From assembly GCA_038209195.1 (NCBI GenBank), contig JBBQXY010000005.1:1-64000 (forward strand): a stretch of DNA of 64,000 bases, written 5' to 3'. A program made the translations under genes and the position numbers. Positions 45,130-53,055 of the stretch are shown here, in pieces (position 1 is the first letter of the stretch; the number at the start of each line of letters is the position of its first letter). The notes under the pieces were generated by a model. The model did no database searches and was not told the DNA's origin. It was given only the letters and a program-made list of their open reading frames with translations. The stretch is from JBBQXY01 sp038209195. GTDB lineage: Bacteria > Chloroflexota > Ktedonobacteria > Ktedonobacterales > Ktedonobacteraceae.

Positions 45130-46494
45130 ATGACAACACTACTCATTCAACATGCTGCCTTGATCGTCTCCATGGATGATGCCGACACGCGCTGGACAGA
45201 TGGAAGTATCTATATCGAGGACAACGTCATCCGGCACATCGGCCCGACCGCGCAGCTCCCACAGCAAGCGGATCACACGATCGACGCACGGAACATGCTT
45301 ATCCTCCCAGGGCTGGTCAATACCCACCATCACTTCTATCAGACCTTGACACGCAACGTTCCCGCCGCACAGGATGCCAATCTGTTTCAATGGTTGCGCA
45401 TCCATTACCCCATCTGGGCTGGCCTCACCCCTGAAGCCATTTACATCAGCACCAAAACTGCCATCGCCGAGCTAATACTTTCAGGCTGTACGACATCAAG
45501 CGACCACTGTTACATCTGGCCGAACGGCTCTCGCATCGACGATCAGATCGCTGCAGCTACAGAAATGGGCTTCCGCTTTCACGCCGCTCGCGGCTCCATG
45601 TCGGTCGGCGAGACGCAAGGCGGTCTACCACCAGATAGCGTAGTCGAGGAAGAAGCAGCGATTCTGCGAGACTCGCAACGTGTCATCGAAAACTACCACG
45701 ATGCCAGCCGCTTCTCCATGCTACGCATTGTGCTCGCTCCCTGCTCTCCCTTCTCCGTCTCTCCGCAATTGATGCGGCAGAGCGTCGCACTGGCACGCTC
45801 CTACGGCGTACATTCGCATACCCATCTCGCAGAAACGCTAGATGAAGCCGCATACTGCGCCACCACCTTTGGTCGTACACCAGTTGAACTGGTGGAAGAT
45901 CTCGGCTGGGTCGGACCAGACATCTGGCACGCACACATGGTTCACCCTGGCGTAGAGGAAATCACGCGCCTGGGACAAACCCACACTGGTGTAGCACACT
46001 GTCCCAGCTCAAACATGCGCCTCGCCTCGGGCATCGCCCCCATCGGGCCATTACGCCAGGCGGGTGTGCGCGTCGGCCTCGGCGTGGATGGCTCAGCATC
46101 CAATGATAGCTCCCACCTGCTTGCCGAAGCACGGCAAGCCCTGCTCTTGCAGCGTGTGCAAGGAAATCCCGCCGCTATGACCGCCAAAGAAGCACTCTGG
46201 CTCGCAACCCGCGGCGGCGCAGCCGTGCTTGGTCGCGATGATATTGGCTACCTCGCGCCAGGTATGGCAGCAGACTTCATCGGCTATCGTCTCGACACGC
46301 TGGCACTCGCAGGCGGTGCTATCCACGATCCGCTCGCCTCGCTCGTCTTTTGCCAGCCACCACAAGTGGATTTGAGCGTCATCAATGGGCGCATACGCGT
46401 CCAAGCACAAACCCTACTCGATATCGACCTGCCCATGTTAATCGAGCGTCACAACACCATTGCACACGTCCTCGTGCGTGGAGAACTCCACTAG
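45130..46494 (+). CDS. Amidohydrolase, 8-oxoguanine deaminase-like
   Basis: This 454-residue metal-dependent amidohydrolase has the metal ligands in NTHHHF, HTHLAE and the later WHAHMVH, and the metal Asp in LGVDGSASND. The block structure, with SGCTTSSDH and ETQGGLPPD, is that of 8-oxoguanine deaminase and the related TrzA/AtzA family. It probably deaminates a purine or triazine-like ring, giving uric acid in the 8-oxoguanine case. With the Hyi-like gene upstream this may form a purine-to-glyoxylate catabolic pair; that pathway link is inferred. Confidence 0.88.
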   Translation: MTTLLIQHAALIVSMDDADTRWTDGSIYIEDNVIRHIGPTAQLPQQADHTIDARNMLILPGLVNTHHHFYQTLTRNVPAAQDANLFQWLRIHYPIWAGLTPEAIYISTKTAIAELILSGCTTSSDHCYIWPNGSRIDDQIAAATEMGFRFHAARGSMSVGETQGGLPPDSVVEEEAAILRDSQRVIENYHDASRFSMLRIVLAPCSPFSVSPQLMRQSVALARSYGVHSHTHLAETLDEAAYCATTFGRTPVELVEDLGWVGPDIWHAHMVHPGVEEITRLGQTHTGVAHCPSSNMRLASGIAPIGPLRQAGVRVGLGVDGSASNDSSHLLAEARQALLLQRVQGNPAAMTAKEALWLATRGGAAVLGRDDIGYLAPGMAADFIGYRLDTLALAGGAIHDPLASLVFCQPPQVDLSVINGRIRVQAQTLLDIDLPMLIERHNTIAHVLVRGELH

Positions 46495-46593
46495 GTTCGT
46501 TAACATATAGGTGTACCCCATCAGACACAACATTGCTAACACCGAGACCTTCCCCTCTGCTTCGTTGCTGTTTGCCAACTACTCCAATAAAGG

Positions 46594-46630
46594 AAAGGTG
46601 CTCTAAGGTAGCAAGCCTTAGAACACCTTT
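46594..46630 (+). terminator. Bidirectional hairpin terminator
   Basis: AAAGGTGCTCTAAGG (46594-46608) pairs with CCTTAGAACACCTTT (46616-46630) with one mismatch and a seven-base loop, between the convergent amidohydrolase and OsmC-like genes. Confidence 0.65.
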
Positions 46631-46661
46631 CTCTCCTCTGATAACCATCCTCACAAGCCGA

Positions 46662-47156
46662 CTATTTTTCCTCTTTCAGCAAAAGAACCTCATCACCCAC
46701 ATGCACGGTAGCATCCCACGTTACATTGATGGCAGCCTTGATGCTCTGGTGCGCCGGACAACCCTCTGGATGCACCCGTAATGCGCGTTCAGTGGCCTCA
46801 CGGCTATCAGGAGGAACAGTCAGATCATAGTGGATCGCGATTGACTCAATGCGAATAGTCTTGCCAACACCAACGATACGTCCATCGACAGTCGCGCTAT
46901 AGGATTGGCGGTCAAAACGAATCTTGCGCCCTGACAGGGCACCGGCTAATGTGCCGTACATTCAGCCAGCAACAGCAGCAACAATATGATCCAGCGTCGA
47001 GGCAATAGGTGGCCCTTCCTTCGCACCATAGTACGAACGCAGCGCCCCTTGCACACCATACACCACGGGTTCCGTTACCTCGCCAAGATAGGCATTACGA
47101 TAGCCATCTTTATACACGAGGCGACTATGAGAAATGTACTCGAAATCATCAGCCAT
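46662..47156 (-). CDS. OsmC-family thiol peroxidase-like protein with in-frame TGA (candidate selenoprotein)
   Basis: The reading frame from ATG 47156 (preceded by GGAGGAAATCTTTCCT) runs 164 codons with a single in-frame TGA at 46962-46964. Before it is DHIVAAVAG and after it MYGTLAGAL, the place where OsmC/Ohr proteins carry their first, peroxidatic cysteine. The second cysteine is intact in HPEGCPAHQS. The TGA thus falls at the active-site Cys, as expected for selenocysteine. A hairpin (46926-46942) begins 19 bases after the TGA. OsmC-like selenoproteins are known in other bacteria. Nonsense mutation or sequence error remains possible. Confidence 0.72.
46926..46942 (-). promoter_or_regulatory. 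Candidate bacterial SECIS hairpin
   Basis: On the minus strand GTGCCCT and AGGGCGC form a seven-pair stem (one G-U) with the loop GTC. The loop lies 26 bases after the in-frame TGA, within the usual bacterial range. A bulged U, also common in bacterial SECIS, is not obvious. Confidence 0.4.
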
Positions 47157-47203
47157 AGGAAAGATTTCCTCCTTTTACATAAACTACTATTCTATCTCCT
47201 GCA

Positions 47204-47310
47204 CGTGAAAGCAGGGATGCAAGGGGTTGCACCCCTTGACTGGGGTCTGGGGCTGTGCCCCACAGTTCTTTCTCCCTTTCCTGCCGCCGTAGGCGGCATT
47301 TCACATAAAG
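47204..47310 (+). repeat. Multi-hairpin dispersed repeat
   Basis: One copy with stems AAGGGGTTGCACCCCTT, GGGGCTGTGCCCC and GCCGCCGTAGGCGGC, ending TTTCACATAAAG. It lies between two minus-strand genes, upstream of the OsmC-like gene. Confidence 0.8.
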
Positions 47311-47322
47311 CTGGTCAAACTA

Positions 47323-47925
47323 TTACGAAGTATACGTGAACGTTTGGAGCATAGGCTGGAAATAGCCCGAATTAGCAAGATCGAAAACCTGCGAGCCCGT
47401 CGCATATCCAATGATAAAAGCTTTGGTCGCTGTAGAATTTGCCGGATGGTTATCAGAAATGACATATATTTTTACATTCGCCCGCGCAGATTGACCGCTT
47501 GGCGTAATATCACCAGTAGCCGCACCCTGGCTCCAGGTCTCACCAGCTAACGTTGTACTGCTGGGAACGCTTAGCTGCTGATAATTCTTGGCCTGAGATT
47601 TGAAAGCCTCTAATCCCAATGTTACCTGGTTACTTGTTGAGACAATTCCCTCGGGATTCGGTGCCTCATGAATTTGGAAGTAAGCAATACCGCTGGGATC
47701 CGTAAACGTCACACCCGTACTATCTTTCTTCACTTTCCATGCTTGCGGATAGCTGATCGTAAATCCATCACCCGTAAAGGCAGTCATCGTAGTTGCAGAG
47801 GTTGGTGTCGGCGTTGGCGAACTACCCAAACCACCGAAATCACAGGCAGAGACGAAAAGTGCGAGGAGTAATATGCTAAAGCTTAGCTAGAAACTATAAG
47901 AAAGGTGTTTTTTAGCCTGTACCAT
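47323..47925 (-). pseudogene. Lipoprotein gene with an in-frame amber codon in the signal peptide
   Basis: A GGAGG site precedes ATG 47925, giving MVQAKKHLSYSF. Then TAG (47887-47889) interrupts the same frame, and LSFSILLLALFVSAC, a good signal with lipobox VSAC, follows, with a Pro/Thr-rich linker and about 145 residues of soluble domain (FTISYPQAWKVKKDSTGVTFTDPSG and onward, PsbP-like pattern). No usable start lies after the TAG and before the lipobox, so the gene appears inactivated at codon 13. The body is otherwise open to its stop at 47323, so the lesion is recent or an error. Confidence 0.65.
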
Positions 47926-47956
47926 ATTCGCTTTTCCTCCAAAGTGCTCTGTTGAT

Positions 47957-48066
47957 CTTCAATTGAAAAGTGGGGATGCAAGGGGCTGCACTCCTTGACT
48001 GGGTTCTAGGGCTGCGCCCTAGTTCCCCTCCCTTTCTTGCCGCCGTAGGCGGCATTTCAAATGAAG
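47957..48066 (+). repeat. Multi-hairpin dispersed repeat with inverted ends
   Basis: A complete copy bounded by CTTCAATTGAAA (47957-47968) and TTTCAAATGAAG (48055-48066), complementary at 11 of 12 positions. The inner stems are AAGGGGCTGCACTCCTT, CTAGGGCTGCGCCCTAG and GCCGCCGTAGGCGGC. Confidence 0.85.
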
Positions 48067-48250
48067 GAAAACAGACTACATTGACCATTACAAATTTTCA
48101 ATTTTTGATTACACGCAAAAAACCTATTGCTGACGCGATTATAACATACACTCATGGGTTCAGGTAAAGCATTCTATACAGTAAAACGACCCGCCTGGGA
48201 CGCGGGTCACACCGTACAGCTATATGCAAATAGTAATCCTCTACGCTAAA

Positions 48251-48421
48251 GATGCAATATCTCCACCGCCACAAGCTCCCCCTGTCATTCTGAGTGAAAC
48301 GAAGAATCTCTCGCGTTACAGGTGCAATGTCTCCACCGCCTCCAGCACCCTCTGTCATTCTGAGTGAAACGAAGAATCTCTCGCGTTACAGGTGCAATGT
48401 CTCCACCGCCTCCAGCACCTC
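48251..48421 (+). repeat. 70-base tandem duplication reaching into the bcp 3' end
   Basis: Two nearly identical units (48282-48351 and 48352-48421), each with TGTCATTCTGAGTGAAACG and GGTGCAATGTCTCCACCG, follow a degenerate third part at 48251-48280. The last unit includes the final ten codons of the bcp gene, so the duplication copied the gene end outward. GTCATTCTGAG also occurs at 7991. Confidence 0.85.
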
Positions 48422-48883
48422 GTTGGCATGCTCATCCGGTTTTACCTTGTGCCACACCTTGCGTACAACCCCATCCTTATCAATAAGGAATGTCTCGCGG
48501 TTAACGCCCATATATTTCTTCCCATACATATTCTTCTCTTTCCACACACCATACAACTGCGAAACCGTGGTATCTGTATCAGACAGCAGCGGAAAGGACA
48601 AGCCATATTTGTCGGCAAACTTCTGATGCGATTTCACATCATCAGCACTAACGCCCAATACGACAATGCCATGCTTCTGCATGATCTGGTTCGCATCGCG
48701 GAAATTGCACGCCTCTTTCGTACAACCAGGGGTGTCATCCTTGGGATAGAAATAAAGTACCACCGTTTTCCCATGCAAATCCGCCAAATGTACCTGACCA
48801 TCCTTCACAATATCGTCATTGCCCACGGCAGGCAAAGTAAAATCAGGAGCAGGTTGTAGCTCCTTAATTTCTGTATCACTCAT
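48386..48883 (-). CDS. bcp: Thioredoxin-dependent peroxiredoxin, Bcp/PrxQ type
   Basis: This 165-residue peroxiredoxin reduces peroxides. The peroxidatic cysteine is in YPKDDTPGCTKEACNFRD, with the resolving Cys five residues later as in the atypical 2-Cys PrxQ class; DFTLP and LPLLSDTD are also seen. The ATG at 48883 follows GTGAGG. The last ten codons lie in a tandem duplication. It is one of several thiol-redox proteins in the window. Confidence 0.94.
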   Translation of the reverse strand: MSDTEIKELQPAPDFTLPAVGNDDIVKDGQVHLADLHGKTVVLYFYPKDDTPGCTKEACNFRDANQIMQKHGIVVLGVSADDVKSHQKFADKYGLSFPLLSDTDTTVSQLYGVWKEKNMYGKKYMGVNRETFLIDKDGVVRKVWHKVKPDEHANEVLEAVETLHL

Positions 48884-48994
48884 AAATAACCTCACTTCAA
48901 AGCGATTGTCTTTAAACCGTTCAAACAATCTGAACGTTGATTAGTGTACCACAAGAAAAAGCTTGACAGAAAGGATTTCCTCGGCTACCAGTGA

Positions 48995-50023
48995 CTACAC
49001 ACATTCCTGCTGGCTGGCACAGTGAATAGCGCCTAGCCCTAGGATGAAATCGCCGCAATATATACCAACAACAGTATGCTTCGGAAAAACTCCCGCCAGC
49101 AGATCAAGCGCCATGCGATCATTGGGATCGTTGAACGTTGGCACCAGCACCATATCATTGCTAATCAGGAAATTCGCATAGCTTACCGGCAGAATCTGCC
49201 CGTCAAACACTAACTTTTTCGGCATCGGCAGTTCGATGATGTCGAGTTGTTTGCCGTCCTGATCGCGCGCTGCTTTCAGACGTTTCAAATTATCCCTTAG
49301 CGGCCCGTAATTCCAAGCGTTTTTATCGGCTTCAATGACGGTTACAACCGTTGTCGCATTCACAAAACGGGCAAGGTCGTCAACATGACCGTGCGTATCA
49401 TCCCCTTCAATGCCGTTGCCCAGCCAGATCACATGGGAAATGCCCAAGTACTTGGCAAAAATCTGCTCATAATCCTCACGCGAAAAACCGGGATTGCGGC
49501 ATTGTATATCGCTCAGCAAGCATTCCTCGGTAGTAATAAGCGTGCCCTTGCCGTTCACCTCAATAGATCCGCCTTCCAACACCACCCTTTTGCCTTTATG
49601 CTCAGGCTTTATGAGCAGCAAATCCAAAAACTTCCCGACATATGCAGGAACATTATCATCGCTCTGCCAGTTGTCATATTTCGCCCAGGCGTTAAACCGC
49701 CAATCAAGCAGCATACGTTGGTTGCCGTCATAGACAAAAATCGGCGCCGAGTCGCGCAGCCATGATCGATTGGTCGGGACAATAATAAAATCTACTTGAC
49801 TCACGTCAACCTGCGCTATTGCCAGAATATCCGCCACTTTCTGCCGCTCACCAACATCCTTAACCAGCAGCCTTACCCTCACACCCCGCGTCAGATTTTT
49901 GATTATCTCAACATACACCCATTGTATCGCCTCGAATTTACCCGGCCAGTCTTCCCGGTTATGCGGCCAGGCAAGCCAGATCGCTTGCTGCTTTTCCCAT
50001 TCGGCGGGCATTCTCAGTGTCAT
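48995..50023 (-). CDS. aguA: Agmatine deiminase
   Basis: This 342-residue guanidino-modifying enzyme converts agmatine to N-carbamoylputrescine. Substrate and catalytic blocks are visible: MPAEWEKQQAIWLAWPHN, the Trp/Arg/Asp region RSWLRDSAPIF, EGGSIEVN, GDDTHGHVDD with the catalytic His, and the nucleophile Cys in GLGAIHCASQQE at the C-terminus. It overlaps aguB by four bases (ATGA). Together they make putrescine without ornithine decarboxylase. No arginine decarboxylase is in the window. Confidence 0.95.
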   Translation of the reverse strand: MTLRMPAEWEKQQAIWLAWPHNREDWPGKFEAIQWVYVEIIKNLTRGVRVRLLVKDVGERQKVADILAIAQVDVSQVDFIIVPTNRSWLRDSAPIFVYDGNQRMLLDWRFNAWAKYDNWQSDDNVPAYVGKFLDLLLIKPEHKGKRVVLEGGSIEVNGKGTLITTEECLLSDIQCRNPGFSREDYEQIFAKYLGISHVIWLGNGIEGDDTHGHVDDLARFVNATTVVTVIEADKNAWNYGPLRDNLKRLKAARDQDGKQLDIIELPMPKKLVFDGQILPVSYANFLISNDMVLVPTFNDPNDRMALDLLAGVFPKHTVVGIYCGDFILGLGAIHCASQQECV

Positions 50024-50940
50024 TTGCCAAACCTCTCCATAATCCCGCCATATGCATCAATGCGCCGATCACGGAGGAATGGCCACCAGCGGCGCGTCTG
50101 CTCCTGAATAGTCGGATCGCAGACTGCCGTGATAATTTCCTCTTTATCCGAGGAGGCCTTGGCAAGTATGCGCCCGAACGGATCGGCAATAAACGAGTTG
50201 CCGAAAAACTCTATGCCCCGGCCCCTCTCTTGCTCTCCCCCCCCAAGCTCGGGGAGCGCGGAAACTGGGGATGGCTCGAACCCGACCCGGTTGCAAGCCG
50301 CCACATAAACGCCGTTGGCTATGGCGTGACCGCGCTGGACGGTTTCCCACGCGTCCGCCTGTGCCGCGCCATACTCGGCTTTCTCCGCTGGATGCCAGCC
50401 AATAGCCGTGGGATAAAACAGGACATGCGCCCCCTGCATAGCAGTCAGACGCGCCGCTTCCGGATACCACTGATCCCAGCACACAAGCTGCCCCAATGTG
50501 CCGAATTGTGTATCAAATGCTTTGAAGCCCAGATCGCCGGGTGTGAAATAATATTTTTCGTAATAGAGTGGGTCATCGGGAATATGCATCTTGCGGTACA
50601 TTCCCACCTGCCGCCCGTCCGCGTCGAACACGACGCTAGTATTGTGATAAATCCCGGCGGTGCGGCGCTCAAAAACTGAGGCGACGATGACCATGCCATG
50701 CTGCCTCGCGATTGCGGCAATAGTTTCCGTGGTCTTACCAGGAATGGATTCCGCCAGATCAAAAACCTCCGGATTTTCCGTCTTGCAGAAATAGGGCGAG
50801 CGGAACAACTCTGGCAGGCAGGCAACCTGCACTCCCAGCTTCGCCGCCTTTTCCAGCATCACCTGGGCCTTCACCAGGTTGGCGTTCACATCTTCTTCCA
50901 TATGCATCTGGATAAGACCAATCGTAAAAGCTTTATGCAT
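50020..50940 (-). CDS. aguB: N-carbamoylputrescine amidase
   Basis: This protein of about 306 residues is a nitrilase-superfamily amidase that cleaves N-carbamoylputrescine to putrescine. The full Glu-Lys-Cys triad is present: CLPELF, MYRKMH and LVCWDQWYPEAAR. The DPLYYEKYYFTPGD segment is typical of the plant/bacterial AguB type. It is the first gene of the two-gene aguB-aguA unit and overlaps aguA. A GTG two codons upstream, at 50946, is an alternative start. Confidence 0.95.
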   Translation of the reverse strand: MHKAFTIGLIQMHMEEDVNANLVKAQVMLEKAAKLGVQVACLPELFRSPYFCKTENPEVFDLAESIPGKTTETIAAIARQHGMVIVASVFERRTAGIYHNTSVVFDADGRQVGMYRKMHIPDDPLYYEKYYFTPGDLGFKAFDTQFGTLGQLVCWDQWYPEAARLTAMQGAHVLFYPTAIGWHPAEKAEYGAAQADAWETVQRGHAIANGVYVAACNRVGFEPSPVSALPELGGGEQERGRGIEFFGNSFIADPFGRILAKASSDKEEIITAVCDPTIQEQTRRWWPFLRDRRIDAYGGIMERFGK

Positions 50941-51039
50941 TTCCACTCAACACCTCATGACTTTTTTACACGATTCCGCACTTCGCTTAGTGTACCACAA
51001 GAAAAAACCTGACTACTTCTAATGGACCGTCAATCTTCA

Positions 51040-51095
51040 TGTGAAGGGGTGAGGCATCCTAACATGTAGGGACGTCCCTTGTGGGCGTCCGGCCC
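51040..51095 (+). repeat. Short hairpin repeats before the secreted-repeat lipoprotein gene
   Basis: CTTCATGTGAAG is a self-complementary 12-mer near 51044, and GTAGGGACGTCCC-TTGT-GGGCGTCC (51066-51090) is a member of the GTAGGGA hairpin family. The first resembles a solo outer end of the multi-hairpin repeat. Confidence 0.5.
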
Positions 51096-51196
51096 CGCTA
51101 GCTAAGTGTAACCCTCCAACGAATTTCCTTTTAATGAGGAAGTAAAATAGTCACAAATCCCAACAAATGTTTCACCATAAAAAGGAGAACTTCACA

Positions 51197-51772
51197 ATGC
51201 TAATCAAACGTACTTTCTTTATCACCATTGGCCTCTTGCTAGCCATGTTCATCGCGGCCTGTGGCAGCACCAGTACCACCACAACCACTGGTAACGGTGG
51301 TGCTTATGGCTCTGGCACAACTCCAACAGCCACGGCTACTCCAGCCAGCACACCAACAATATCTAGTAGTGGCAATTCGTCCCCCATCCTCAAAACGGCC
51401 ACTGCCACTGTCAAAGGCAAATCCGAAACCATTCTCACCGACGCTAATGGCAAAACACTGTATTACTTCACTCCCGATACAGCCACCACTGCCGCTTGTA
51501 CCACTGGCTGTACTGGCACTTGGCCTCCGCTGCTCCTCACAGGTTCAGGCTCGCCCACCAGTTCCGGCACGCTCACTGGTAAACTGACCGCGCAAACGGA
51601 TGCCAATGGCAATCAAGTCCAGTACAACGGTCACTTCCTCTACACGTTCGCCAGTGATACTGCCCCCGGTCAAACCAACGGCGAGGGCATCGGCAACAAA
51701 TGGTTTGTCGCCACCGTTGATCTCGCTTCACAAGGTAGTGGCAGCGGCTCAGCGTACAATGACGGATATTAG
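51197..51772 (+). CDS. Lipoprotein with PF03640-type secreted repeats
   Basis: This protein of about 191 residues has a signal with lipobox IAAC and then a Thr/Gly/Ser-rich linker. Two repeats of the secreted-repeat family follow (TILTDANGKTLYYFTPDT...CTGCTGTWPPLL and TDANGNQVQYNGHFLYTFASDTAPGQTNGEGIGNKWFV). The family is of unknown function. AAAAGGAGAACTTCACA precedes the ATG at 51197. A clean terminator follows. Confidence 0.88.
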   Translation: MLIKRTFFITIGLLLAMFIAACGSTSTTTTTGNGGAYGSGTTPTATATPASTPTISSSGNSSPILKTATATVKGKSETILTDANGKTLYYFTPDTATTAACTTGCTGTWPPLLLTGSGSPTSSGTLTGKLTAQTDANGNQVQYNGHFLYTFASDTAPGQTNGEGIGNKWFVATVDLASQGSGSGSAYNDGY

Positions 51773-51798
51773 TGGCCTTACCACCTCAAGGTAAAAGC

Positions 51799-51833
51799 AA
51801 AAGAGCATGCAACCTGCGGTTGCATGCTCTTTT
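51799..51833 (+). terminator. Intrinsic terminator between convergent genes
   Basis: AAAAGAGCATGCAACC pairs perfectly with GGTTGCATGCTCTTTT around TGC. A-rich and T-rich flanks let it work in both directions, for the lipoprotein gene and for nadA. Confidence 0.85.
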
Positions 51834-51842
51834 CCCTGTAAC

Positions 51843-53033
51843 CTACAACGCGAGCATTCGCTCCAAAGCAACCTTAGCCCAGCGCGCCGTCTCACCATCG
51901 ACTTTGACCTGGTTAATAACCGTATCCTCCACCAATCCTTCCAATATCCACGCCAGATAGGCCGGGTGAATGCGATACATCGTTGAGCAAGGACAGACAA
52001 TGGGATCGAGACAGAAGATGAATTGATCGGGAAACTCTTTTGCCAGCCGATGCACCAGATTAATCTCCGTCGCGACTGCCCACTGACTCCCAGCAGGTGC
52101 CTGCTCAATCTGCTGAATAATATACTCGGTCGAACCATACAGATCAGCCGCTTCGACAACCTCGCGACGGCATTCAGGGTGAACCAGTACCCTTATCCCT
52201 GGATAATCAGCCCGCGCCTTCTCGATCTGCTGCACACTGAAACGCATATGCGTCGTGCAGTAGCCCTTCCACAGAATAATCTTTGCGCGTTCTAGCTCCT
52301 CTTCCGCGTCGTCCGTCGCCATCGGGTTCTTCGGATTCCAGACTGCCATCTGCTCCTCCGCGATACCGTACTTAAAAGCGGTGTTGCGACCAAGATGCTC
52401 ATCTGGAAAGAAGAGTACTCGCTTACCATGCTTAAAAGCCCATTGGATCACAGCCGGAGCATTGGACGAGGTGCAGACGATACCACCGTTGCGCCCACAA
52501 AAAGCCTTGAGATCAGCCGCCGAGTTCATATACGTCACGGGAATGATTCCGGCATCCTCGCCCAATGTCTCATGCAACATCTGCCAGCATTCCTCGACCT
52601 CAGCAATGTTTGCCATATCAGCCATTGAACAGCCAGCAGCAGGATTGGGCAGTATAACGCGCTGATGCGGCGCACTAAGAATATCAGCACTTTCAGCCAT
52701 AAAATGGACGCCACAAAACACGATATAATCGGCCTCTGGACGTGCAGCAGCCAACTGCGCCAGCTTAAACGAATCACCGCGATAATCAGCGTACTTGATG
52801 ATCTCATCACGCTGATAATGATGTCCCAGAATGACCAGTCGTTCGCCCAGCTTTGCCCGTGCCGCGGCAATGCGCTGATCCAACTCTTCGCCTGACATCT
52901 CTGCATAAACTAAAGGGACGTTATCGATACGGGTTGAACGGTCGTGGCGTGTCTGTGCGCTGCGCGTTTGCAGGTTGACGAGCGGCAAAATGCGCTCTTC
53001 TTTACTCTCCGCACAAGCAGATTGCAGAGCCAT
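51843..53033 (-). CDS. nadA: Quinolinate synthase
   Basis: This 396-residue 4Fe-4S enzyme condenses iminoaspartate with dihydroxyacetone phosphate to quinolinate. Family blocks are VILGHHYQRDEI, FCGVHFMAE, PAAGCSMAD, NSAADLKA and VHPECRREV, with cluster cysteines in CGVHF, PECRRE and the CSTM near the end. The ATG at 53033 follows AAGGAGG. It is the last gene of a nadB-nadC-nadA operon, 22 bases after nadC. Confidence 0.96.
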   Translation of the reverse strand: MALQSACAESKEERILPLVNLQTRSAQTRHDRSTRIDNVPLVYAEMSGEELDQRIAAARAKLGERLVILGHHYQRDEIIKYADYRGDSFKLAQLAAARPEADYIVFCGVHFMAESADILSAPHQRVILPNPAAGCSMADMANIAEVEECWQMLHETLGEDAGIIPVTYMNSAADLKAFCGRNGGIVCTSSNAPAVIQWAFKHGKRVLFFPDEHLGRNTAFKYGIAEEQMAVWNPKNPMATDDAEEELERAKIILWKGYCTTHMRFSVQQIEKARADYPGIRVLVHPECRREVVEAADLYGSTEYIIQQIEQAPAGSQWAVATEINLVHRLAKEFPDQFIFCLDPIVCPCSTMYRIHPAYLAWILEGLVEDTVINQVKVDGETARWAKVALERMLAL

Positions 53034-53055
53034 AGGTTTCCTCCTTGTTTGGATA

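Noticed and set aside
46662..46961. Treating the second half of the OsmC frame as a separate gene starting at ATG 46961
   Set aside because: The ATG directly follows the TGA, has no ribosome site, and would lack the N-terminal half and the first catalytic residue of the family.
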